From assembly GCA_947174635.1 (NCBI GenBank), contig CAMWJS010000011.1, positions 1-63,017 of the forward strand: DNA of 63,017 nt, in the 5' to 3' direction. This document shows positions 45,361 to 52,967 of this stretch, in pieces. Position numbers and translations under genes: made by a program. Numbering within the stretch: the first letter of the stretch is position 1; each line of letters begins with the position of its first letter. Origin of the DNA: an uncultured Muribaculaceae bacterium. Lineage in GTDB: Bacteria; Bacteroidota; Bacteroidia; Bacteroidales; Muribaculaceae. The notes below the pieces were generated by a model. It made no database searches. It was not told the DNA's origin and saw nothing but the letters and a program-made list of their open reading frames with translations.

Positions 45361-46740
45361 ATGAAAAAAGTAATATCATTATTGACTGTCTTTTTATGCA
45401 GTCTGTCGGTTTTTGCCGGCATGTCAAATTCCATAGAGTACACGCAGCTGTATATTGTCGGCACTGCTGTAAAGGGCGGCTGGAATATCAGTGCTACGCC
45501 AATGAGTAGAATCGACCGTGGTGTTTTTATGTGGACAGGCACGCTTAAAGCCGGCGAACCGTTCAAATTTATGAATTCGAATGACGGATGGCATAAGCAT
45601 GTAGTCGCAACCACTAAGGATGAACTGATAAAGAAAGGTGAAATCCACAATCTTGACTTCTATGCCAACTGGCAGCTTCCCGATATGCTTGACAACAAGT
45701 TCATGGTTGACGAGACCGGCGACTATGTCGTAACTGTCGATTTGCGAAGCATGAATGTATGTCTGACCGAACCCATCGCCGACCTGACTTATCCTGACAA
45801 ATATTATATGACCGGCTCAGCTCTTGACAATCAGGTAATCGAGGTTGCAAAAATCGAGAATTTCGAGTTCAAGCAGAGCATTACGTGCAAGGCCGGCAAT
45901 ATCATACTGATGGATACTCCGGTCAAGGGGGATGACACCCGCTATTTTGTGCCGGTGTTTGAAGATGTCGATCTGTCGTTCGGCAAGGGCTTTATGTCTA
46001 AATTGAACATGACAACCGATGCCGATACCCGAGGCTGGAGTGTCTCGGTTCCCGGGGACTATATTGTGTACATATCGTGCAGCGAACATAAATACATGGG
46101 CAGAAAGCATATACCGCATAAATATCTGTATATTGTAGGCGGTTGCTGCGAAAGGTCGTGGGATTATTCGGATGACAGTATCTGCGGATTTGTCCCCAAT
46201 CCGGAAAATCCTGACGAACTGATATGGGAAGGCGAACTCAGAATAGGCTGGGACGGCGATACCGAGCCGGACCGTTTTAAAATCCTGACCGAGAAGAGCT
46301 GGACTGACGAAAACTACCATCCTTATATAGCAGATACACTGGCAGAAGGTACTGTTCCCATTAGGACGACCGATGGTGCGGATTCGAAATGGAAGATTAC
46401 CAAGGACGGTCGCTACAAGATTATCGTCAATACCAGAAATGAGACAATGACTACGATATATCTTTCGCCCAACAATGCTATTTCCAATAATGGCAACGGA
46501 ACTGCGGGTATAGATTCGGCCGATACGGATCTCGTGAAATTATCATGCGGAAACAATATGGTGGAGGTGATATATTCTCCTGAGCCGGTCGATGTCAAGG
46601 TCGTAAATCTTGCCGGAAATATGGTGTCGCAAAAGAAGGGTATCTCAAAAGGTGTTGTTGCCGATAATCTTTCGAGCGGTATCTATGTAGTGTCGGTTGT
46701 CGGTGCATCTGTCAACAGAATATACAAAGTTAAGATTTAA
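45361..46740 (+). CDS. SusF-like multi-domain glycan-binding exported protein
   Basis: This 459-residue protein has a signal peptide (about 1-19) and three beta domains: an N-terminal one with YTQLYIVGTAVKGGWNISAT (about 25-140), a middle one starting DKYYMTGSALDNQ, and a third with KYLYIVGGCCERSWDYSD (about 255-375). Repeated I-V-G-x-x-x-x-x-W starts resemble SusE/F starch-binding modules. The C-terminal 70 residues with VKVVNLAGNMVSQKKGIS and SGIYVVSVVG look like a type A sorting tail. No lipobox is seen. It is third in the operon, before an internal hairpin. Confidence 0.8.
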   Translation: MKKVISLLTVFLCSLSVFAGMSNSIEYTQLYIVGTAVKGGWNISATPMSRIDRGVFMWTGTLKAGEPFKFMNSNDGWHKHVVATTKDELIKKGEIHNLDFYANWQLPDMLDNKFMVDETGDYVVTVDLRSMNVCLTEPIADLTYPDKYYMTGSALDNQVIEVAKIENFEFKQSITCKAGNIILMDTPVKGDDTRYFVPVFEDVDLSFGKGFMSKLNMTTDADTRGWSVSVPGDYIVYISCSEHKYMGRKHIPHKYLYIVGGCCERSWDYSDDSICGFVPNPENPDELIWEGELRIGWDGDTEPDRFKILTEKSWTDENYHPYIADTLAEGTVPIRTTDGADSKWKITKDGRYKIIVNTRNETMTTIYLSPNNAISNNGNGTAGIDSADTDLVKLSCGNNMVEVIYSPEPVDVKVVNLAGNMVSQKKGISKGVVADNLSSGIYVVSVVGASVNRIYKVKI

Positions 46741-46751
46741 GGTTTTCAGAC

Positions 46752-46820
46752 AAGCAAGCCATAAAAATTAAAAGGTTTTAGATTTTAGTAATATGCGGAA
46801 TTGATTTTTATGGCTTGCTT
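46752..46820 (+). terminator. Internal operon hairpin
   Basis: A 17-bp perfect inverted repeat (AAGCAAGCCATAAAAAT at 46752-46768; ATTTTTATGGCTTGCTT at 46804-46820) with a 35-nt AT-rich loop lies just after the third gene. It may be a partial terminator separating the glucan genes from the last two genes. Confidence 0.55.
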
Positions 46821-46886
46821 AATAATTATTTCTAACAATAAGGTGGGTTGCCCGCTTTATTTTGTCAAATAAATGTAATTTTTTCC

Positions 46887-47357
46887 ATGAAACACAGTGT
46901 TTTTTCCATCCTTATCGGACTTGGCCTGATGTCTGTTACGGATGCTGTCGCAAAAGATGTGTATGTCTACACTCCCTCAGGCGAGTCCTTAGGGACGGCG
47001 ACCGAGGTAAAGCGTATAGAGTTTAACAACGGCAATATGATATTAATCCCCGAGGTTGGGGAAAATGTAGATATTGATTTATCCAAATTGGGATATTTCG
47101 CGTTTAGACCGATTGAATCCAGTGGAGTATCATCAATTGAAAATACCGGCACGACAGTTTATCTGGCAGGCGATATCCTGTCGGTTACGAGCGCCTCGGA
47201 AATATCTGAAATACGTATTTATAATGTGCTTGGTGAAATGACCGGACATTGTGCTCCCGCATCTTGTACGGCAACGATGACAGTCAACGGCAAAGGTCTC
47301 AGTATTGTCGTAGTGGAGGCCGGCGGTATATTCCAAACATATAAAATTGTCAGATAA
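46887..47357 (+). CDS. Small exported protein with sorting-like C-terminus
   Basis: This 156-residue protein has a signal peptide (MKHSVFSILIGLGLMSVTDAVA), a short beta domain (VYVYTPSGESLGTATEVKRI, then FNNGNMILIP), and a C-terminal SEIRIYNVLGEMTGHC to FQTYKIVR tail resembling type A sorting domains. The leader to 46848 in the longer frame is not signal-like, so 46887 is used. Two bp separate it from the next gene, and its N-terminal half resembles the N-terminal region of that gene's product. The function is unknown. Confidence 0.72.
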   Translation: MKHSVFSILIGLGLMSVTDAVAKDVYVYTPSGESLGTATEVKRIEFNNGNMILIPEVGENVDIDLSKLGYFAFRPIESSGVSSIENTGTTVYLAGDILSVTSASEISEIRIYNVLGEMTGHCAPASCTATMTVNGKGLSIVVVEAGGIFQTYKIVR

Positions 47358-47359
47358 CC

Positions 47360-50116
47360 ATGAAGAAATTTAAGACCATATCATTGCTCGCCATGGGAGC
47401 AGCTGCTCTGTCAGTTTATGCTGCCGATTTCTTGTATTTTCACCGCAATGGCGAAGTGGTGCAGATAATTCCTGCAGAGAATACGGACCGCATAGTGAAG
47501 GGTGTCGGCAATATGCTGGATGCTGTTGATGGCGATGGCAACGTAGTCTATTCATTTTCTCCCGATGAGGTGGATGCGATTACATTCTCGGCTCCGATGC
47601 CTAAGGCCGATTTGCTTGATGTCGTGTTCAACGCCGACGGAACGGCCGAGGACGTGTCTCCGATGAAATTCGATGTAGAGCGCGGCGGCAATGCCACGAC
47701 TGAATGGAGCGATAAATACAATCGTTACGTGGCAAGATTGACCGACAACGAATGGGGCAACGGTGATGTCGCCAAGGATTTCTACCGTATCGACTACAGC
47801 AGTAACCAGGCGTTTAAGGATGCGCTTGCCGACGGTCATACTCTCGAGGTGATGTTCATGCCCGAATATACATCGCTTCCCGATGGTGAAGCGAAGGTGT
47901 TCGCATCGCATGAGGCCGGTGGAACAGGAATTATGTTCAAGGCTTCGTGGAGCGGTCCAAATAATCTTAACTCATTGACTTTCCTCCCCAATGTCTCGAC
48001 CGGCACAGGCAGTTCATGGCAGTGGGCGGCAAGCGACGTTGTTCCTGAGTCAAACAGCTATTACCATGTTGTCGGTGTATGGGACAAGGAGGCAAAGAAA
48101 GCCAATATATATATCAACGGCGTCCTGAAGAACGAAATCGACATAGCCGGCAGCAATTTTATTCAGGCAAAGGATGGCGCGAACTTCTTCTGTATCGGCG
48201 GCGATGCATGTGTGCCCGGTGGCAACAAGACCACCGGCGTGCAGAATGGAATCAACGGCCGTATTGTGCTGGCGCGAATATATGACGATGCTCTTACTTC
48301 CGAGCAGGCCGAACTTCTTTACAAGGCCGTCGACATCACAAAACCCGCTCCGATGCCTAAAGCCGATCTGCTTGATGTGGTGTTTAAGGCAGATGGAACA
48401 GCGGAGGATATCTCTCCGATGAAATTCGAGGTGGAACGTGGTGGCAATGCTACGACTGAATGGAGCGACCTGTTTAACCGTTACGTGACGAGATTGACTG
48501 ACAACAAATGGGGTAACAGTGATGTGGCCGAGCAGTTCTACCGTATCGACTACAGCAATAACCAGGCGTTTAAGGATGCGCTTGCCGACGGTCATACGCT
48601 TGAGGTAATGTTTATGCCTGAATACACCGGCAATATACCGAATGTGGAGGCAAAGATATTTGCATCGCATGAGGCGGGCGGTACAGGAATTATGATCAAG
48701 GGTTCGTGGAGCGGTCCAAATAGTCTTAACTCATTGACATTCCTTCCCAATGTCTCTACCGGCACAGGCAGTTCATGGCAGTGGGCGGCAAGTGATGTCG
48801 TGCCTGAGCCTCACGCATATTATCATATTGTCGGCGTATGGGACAAGGATGCGCAAAAGGCAAGAATTTATGTAAATGGAAAACTCAATAATGAAATCAC
48901 TCTCGATGGCAGCAACTTTATCCAAGCTAAAGATGGTGCAAACTTCTTCTGTATCGGCGGAGACGCGTGTGTGCCCGGCGGAAACAAGACAACCGGCGTG
49001 CAGAATGGTATCAACGGACAGATCGTATTGGCCCGCATATATGACGATGCGTTGACCTCAGAGCAGGCAGAACGTCTTTATAAAGATGTAGAGGAAGGAG
49101 TAGCGGCTACGCATCCCGTTATCGAAAACATCACTATGCTTAAGAATGTGCAGGTTAAAGCCGGTGCGGTATATCCGATTTACGGTCTGGGATTTGAGGA
49201 AGGTGATGAGTTAGTTTTTGAGAGCGGAGCTACACTTTGGGAGCTTCCGGCGAAAGTCGGCGAAGATTGTGCTACCGTTGTCCTGCCTGACGATGTGAAG
49301 AGCGGCACATTCAATGTATTGCTCAAGCGCGGCGAACGGATACAGCCTCTGGGCTCGGTGGAGTTTCTCAAAGTACGCAATTTTGAAAGCAGAGCACATA
49401 TAGTATCACACCGCGGTTACTGGTCGAAGGAAGGAGCAGCGAGAAATTCACGTGCAGCTCTGCGTAACGCAATCGAGCTTAAGACATACGGTGCTGAAAC
49501 AGATATCTGGTTTACTAAGGATAATGTTCTCGTTGTCAACCATGACCCGTCGATTGACGGAGTCACCATACAGGATTCCAATTATGATGCGATAAAAGAC
49601 AAAAAGCTGTCGAACGGCGAAACAATTCCTACCTTTGACGATTATCTCGAGATACTCAAGGAGAGCGATTACTGCAAGCTGATTGTTGAAATCAAGACGC
49701 ACTCCAGCGAAGCGCGCACGATAGAGGCTGCAATGGCTGCTGTTGATGCAATCAAGGCTGCCGGTCTGGAGGATATGGCTGAGTATATAGCATTTGATTA
49801 TGCGACATGCAAGGCGCTTGCGGCTAAATATCCTGAATATATGGTTCAATTCCTCTGTGACAATGCATCACAGGTGCGTACGCCTGCCCAGCTCAATAAT
49901 GACGGGAAAATCTCGATTGACTTCAATGGCGCGATGCTCAATGCCAATCCGAGATTCATCGACGATGCTCATAAACTCGGACTTATTGTCAATGTGTGGA
50001 CAATAAATTCAAGTGAAGAAATCGGGGAGTGGATCAACAAAGGTGTAGATATGATAACTACCGACACGCCCGATGTCGGCATGAAATATGTCGAGTATTA
50101 CAAGGCAAATATGTAA
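47360..50116 (+). CDS. Exported fusion: two LamG domains, IPT-like domain and glycerophosphodiester phosphodiesterase
   Basis: This 918-residue protein has a signal peptide (about 1-21), two near-identical LamG/concanavalin-like domains (about 79-325 and 331-579), an IPT/TIG-like domain (about 585-672) and a GDPD domain (about 680-918). The GDPD site is visible: SHRGYW (His684), AETDIW (Glu713, Asp715) and VNHDPSIDG (His728). GDPD enzymes split glycerophosphodiesters to glycerol-3-phosphate and an alcohol; an exported one could act on phospholipid headgroups or teichoic acids. The LamG pair probably binds glycans or cell surfaces. It is last in the operon. Confidence 0.9.
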   Translation: MKKFKTISLLAMGAAALSVYAADFLYFHRNGEVVQIIPAENTDRIVKGVGNMLDAVDGDGNVVYSFSPDEVDAITFSAPMPKADLLDVVFNADGTAEDVSPMKFDVERGGNATTEWSDKYNRYVARLTDNEWGNGDVAKDFYRIDYSSNQAFKDALADGHTLEVMFMPEYTSLPDGEAKVFASHEAGGTGIMFKASWSGPNNLNSLTFLPNVSTGTGSSWQWAASDVVPESNSYYHVVGVWDKEAKKANIYINGVLKNEIDIAGSNFIQAKDGANFFCIGGDACVPGGNKTTGVQNGINGRIVLARIYDDALTSEQAELLYKAVDITKPAPMPKADLLDVVFKADGTAEDISPMKFEVERGGNATTEWSDLFNRYVTRLTDNKWGNSDVAEQFYRIDYSNNQAFKDALADGHTLEVMFMPEYTGNIPNVEAKIFASHEAGGTGIMIKGSWSGPNSLNSLTFLPNVSTGTGSSWQWAASDVVPEPHAYYHIVGVWDKDAQKARIYVNGKLNNEITLDGSNFIQAKDGANFFCIGGDACVPGGNKTTGVQNGINGQIVLARIYDDALTSEQAERLYKDVEEGVAATHPVIENITMLKNVQVKAGAVYPIYGLGFEEGDELVFESGATLWELPAKVGEDCATVVLPDDVKSGTFNVLLKRGERIQPLGSVEFLKVRNFESRAHIVSHRGYWSKEGAARNSRAALRNAIELKTYGAETDIWFTKDNVLVVNHDPSIDGVTIQDSNYDAIKDKKLSNGETIPTFDDYLEILKESDYCKLIVEIKTHSSEARTIEAAMAAVDAIKAAGLEDMAEYIAFDYATCKALAAKYPEYMVQFLCDNASQVRTPAQLNNDGKISIDFNGAMLNANPRFIDDAHKLGLIVNVWTINSSEEIGEWINKGVDMITTDTPDVGMKYVEYYKANM

Positions 50117-50131
50117 ACCTCAATATCTAAA

Positions 50132-50235
50132 ATCGAGTAGGAGGTAAACACTAATCGCAGGTGTTTATCTCCTGCTTTCGTGTCTACCGCTCCCTCACAC
50201 CACCGTACTTGACGTTCGGCATACCGCAACGGCGA
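50132..50235 (-). mobile_element. Probable 3' end of a group II intron (relic)
   Basis: Read on the minus strand, GTACGGTGGTGTGAG is followed by a long hairpin (GGTAGACAC pairing with GTGTTTACC, with an inner GCAGG/CCTGC helix) and then CCTCCTACTCGAT. This matches the domain V/VI end of bacterial group II introns. No reverse-transcriptase/maturase gene is left upstream in that direction, so the intron is truncated and cannot move by itself. Confidence 0.55.
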
Positions 50236-50603
50236 AGCCGGGTCGAGCAGGTCGATTTCCTCAATCTGCGAGCGGTCGCTGACCGCCTTTCGCCAGTTGG
50301 CGTAAAGGATTTTGGAAATACGACCGTGGCTGTCGGCAGGTTTTAAGCGACAATAACAGGCTTCCGGTCGATGAGCTGAAGGTTGTCGCCGCCCCACGGG
50401 ATGAGAGTCTATCGTCAACGATAGTCGGCACGATGTCAACGTCTTCGCGGAACACTGACGCGGAGTAGACGGTAAACGCGGCGCGGGCTTCATAGCCGGG
50501 CAGCCTCTCAACGGAGTTATAATTAAGAAAGTCCATAACTTGTGGTTGTTTTCCACAAAGTTATGGACTCAATATGACGCGCTAAAAGACGCTTATTTCG
50601 GGT
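50236..50603 (-). other. Degenerate coding debris upstream of the intron relic
   Basis: Reading the minus strand, coherent-looking peptide stretches appear in different frames: MDFLNYNSVERLPGYEARAA, then WGGDNLQLIDRKPVIVA before a stop, then SKILYANWRKAVSDRSQIEE in a third frame. The switch of frame and lack of a full-length ORF point to a decayed mobile-element or phage gene. No family is assigned. Confidence 0.4.
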
Positions 50604-50951
50604 CTAATCATAACAATCCAATGATGTATGAAAAACAACATCTCGACCATAATTTGACTGATAAATTAGTTGATCTTTGAAGTCGGAAAGATTGAATTCG
50701 ACTTCAATAAGTTCGCCATATGTAGGCATTTGCCATAAATTATTCCCGATAACATCCATTTTCGGAATAATATTTTCTACTATTTCGCAAAAACCAGGGA
50801 ATCGAAATACTTCATCAAGTTGATTGTCGAGGTGATATCCAAGTGTATTTGGACTTGTCTCAACCTTAGGGGTTGCGACAAAACACATAATATCGCCTAA
50901 AGTCTCATGAGTAATGAACCAAGCATTTTTTATTAGGTATTTGTTAACCAT
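50604..50951 (-). CDS. Hypothetical protein
   Basis: This soluble protein of 115 residues (127 if started at 50987) is AT-rich, with no signal peptide or transmembrane segment. Recognisable stretches are NAWFITHETLGDIMCFVATP and NNLWQMPTYGELIEVEFNLS. It matches no family I know. It lies among debris in a short AT-rich patch, and its ORF is intact. It could be an immunity-like or orphan cargo gene, but nothing in the sequence shows this. Confidence 0.5.
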   Translation of the reverse strand: MVNKYLIKNAWFITHETLGDIMCFVATPKVETSPNTLGYHLDNQLDEVFRFPGFCEIVENIIPKMDVIGNNLWQMPTYGELIEVEFNLSDFKDQLIYQSNYGRDVVFHTSLDCYD

Positions 50952-51046
50952 ATGCGAATCTTTAAATCTTAATCCAAAGATACGCATTATTTTTAATAAT
51001 TCAAAAACAAATCCATATGTATTAGCATATGTAGCATAAAAAATCA

Positions 51047-51313
51047 GTGGACACTATAAAAACACTTCGCAGTCGTTCACTCGGAAGATGCACAGTCGCG
51101 GATTTTGCGGCACTCGCCGGAGGAAAGTATCTTCACGTTGCGCCAGCCTCCGTAAAAATTGTATCGCAGGGAAATACAATTTCGGAGTTCGAGTATGCTT
51201 CCATCAGACTTCCAAACGTGTAAGTCTATGGGGGCGCCACTATTCAATATTCAATATGTGGCGAGCGGTTGAAATATGTATTTTACCCGTTAGATTATGC
51301 CCATGTAGTGCGA
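51047..51313 (+). pseudogene. Broken gene of unknown family
   Basis: A frame opening with GTG at 51047 runs 58 residues (TIKTLRSRSLGRCTVADFAA, GNTISEFEYASIRLPNV) to TAA at 51221 and then stays open for about 30 further residues (VYGGATIQYSICGERLKYVF) up to the gdhA terminator. The composition is protein-like on both sides of the stop. This suggests a small protein gene inactivated by a nonsense change, or two unrelated fragments. Confidence 0.4.
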
Positions 51314-51314
51314 A

Positions 51315-51357
51315 CTAAAATAAAATCGGCCGGTTTTTCCGGCCGATTTTATTTTAG
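51315..51357. terminator. Terminator of gdhA
   Basis: A perfect 19-bp stem (51315-51333 and 51339-51357; core ATCGGCCGG) with a TTTTT loop lies 43 nt past the gdhA stop and reads as a terminator in either direction. Confidence 0.85.
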
Positions 51358-51400
51358 TTATGTTTCCCGTTATTGAGATATCGGGGGAGGATACGGTGCG

Positions 51401-52738
51401 TCAGCAGACACCCTGTTCCATCATTGCGTTGGCAACTTTCATGAAGCCGGCGATGTTGGCGCCTTTCATGTAGTTGATGTATCCGTCGGGTTCTTCGCCG
51501 TATTTGACGCACTGATGGTGAATGTCGTTCATGATGCCGTGCAGACGCTGGTCGACTTCTTCGGCGCTCCACTGCAGGTGCATGGCGTTCTGGCTCATTT
51601 CAAGGCCTGAAGTGGCTACACCGCCGGCGTTGACTGCCTTGCCGGGGGCGTATGTGATGCGGTGTTCGATGAATGCGTCGATTGCTTCGGGAGTACATCC
51701 CATGTTGGACACTTCGGCTACGAGCTGAACGTTGTTGGCGATGAGTTGTTTTGCGTCGTCGCCGTTGAGTTCGTTCTGAGTGGCGCAGGGGAGAGCTATG
51801 TCGACTTTCTGTTCCCAGGGTTTCTTGCCTGCAAAGAATTTGGCGTTGGGATGTTTTTCGATGTAAGGTTCTACGATATCCTCACCGGTGGCACGCAGTT
51901 CGAGCATAGTGTCGATTTTGTCGCCTGATATGCCGTCGGGGTCGTAGATATATCCGTCGGGTCCGGATATGGTGACAACTTTCGCGCCAAGTTCGTTGGC
52001 TTTAAGCGCCGCACCCCAAGCCACGTTTCCGAAACCTGAGATTGCAACGGTCTTGCCTTCGAGAGTCTCGCCTTTGCGGGCGAGTACGTTCTGAACGAAG
52101 TAGAGGGCTCCGAAACCGGTGGCTTCGGGACGGATGCGAGAGCCGCCGAAGTCAAGGCCTTTGCCGGTGAATGTGCCGGTGTGCTCGTTGACGAGGCGTT
52201 TGTACATGCCGTACATATAACCTACTTCACGTCCGCCTACGCCGATGTCGCCGGCGGGAACGTCGCGGTCGGGGCCGAGGTTTTTCCACAATCCGAGAAT
52301 AAATGCCTGGCAGAAGCGCATTATTTCGCGGTCGCTTTTGCCGCGCGGGGAGAAGTCTGAGCCACCTTTGGCGCCACCCATCGGGAGGGTTGTGAGCGCG
52401 TTTTTGAATGTCTGCTCAAAACCGAGGAACTTGAGGATGGAGAGGTTGACTGATGCATGGAAACGGATGCCGCCTTTGTACGGGCCGATAGCGTTGTTGA
52501 ACTGCACGCGGTAGCCGATATTGTTCTGAACATCGCCGTTGTCGTCAAGCCAGGTTACGCGGAATGTCACTATACGGTCGGGCTCGACCATACGCTCTAT
52601 GATTTTGTTTTTCTCGAATTCGGGGTGCTGGTTGTAGACGTCTTTTACAGAAAGAAGCACTTCTTTCACTGCCTGTAAATACTCTTTTTCGCCAGGGTGT
52701 TTAGCCTCAAGGTTGTTGATGATGGTATTAATGTCCAT
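51401..52738 (-). CDS. gdhA: NADP-type glutamate dehydrogenase
   Basis: GdhA aminates 2-oxoglutarate with ammonia. The 445-residue length and sequence fit the hexameric bacterial NADP-dependent class. Seen are the substrate-binding YKGGIRFHASVNLSILKFLG, GGAKGGSDFSPRGKSD with the catalytic Lys region, DVPAGDIGVGGREVGYMYG, and the dinucleotide loop VAISGFGNVAWGAALKANEL. It is a single gene with a promoter and a strong terminator. Confidence 0.97.
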   Translation of the reverse strand: MDINTIINNLEAKHPGEKEYLQAVKEVLLSVKDVYNQHPEFEKNKIIERMVEPDRIVTFRVTWLDDNGDVQNNIGYRVQFNNAIGPYKGGIRFHASVNLSILKFLGFEQTFKNALTTLPMGGAKGGSDFSPRGKSDREIMRFCQAFILGLWKNLGPDRDVPAGDIGVGGREVGYMYGMYKRLVNEHTGTFTGKGLDFGGSRIRPEATGFGALYFVQNVLARKGETLEGKTVAISGFGNVAWGAALKANELGAKVVTISGPDGYIYDPDGISGDKIDTMLELRATGEDIVEPYIEKHPNAKFFAGKKPWEQKVDIALPCATQNELNGDDAKQLIANNVQLVAEVSNMGCTPEAIDAFIEHRITYAPGKAVNAGGVATSGLEMSQNAMHLQWSAEEVDQRLHGIMNDIHHQCVKYGEEPDGYINYMKGANIAGFMKVANAMMEQGVC

Positions 52739-52823
52739 GATTTCTATAAATTAGGTTAAGGTATATAGAAAAATATATTCATTTCAAATGTCTCCGACGG
52801 TGTCGCCGGATATATTTCATTTG

Positions 52824-52855
52824 CAAATATAACGTTTTAATTTTGTGCTTTGCAA
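52824..52855 (-). promoter_or_regulatory. Promoter of gdhA
   Basis: On the minus strand TTG (52855-52853), 21 nt, then TATATTTG (52831-52824). The start codon lies 86 nt further, leaving a leader of roughly 80 nt. Confidence 0.55.
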
Positions 52856-52941
52856 TAGATTTGAAAGAATTTTTTTTATTAAAAAATATGGCTGAAATCA
52901 ATAATTTTTATTTTTGGCAAGATATTTGCAACAATGTTTGT

Positions 52942-52949
52942 TATCTTTG
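52942..52949 (+). promoter_or_regulatory. -7 element of TPR-protein gene
   Basis: TATCTTTG fits TAnnTTTG and lies 18 nt before the ATG at 52968; no well-spaced -33 TTTG is visible. Confidence 0.5.
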
Positions 52950-52967
52950 CATAAACATGAAATTTGT

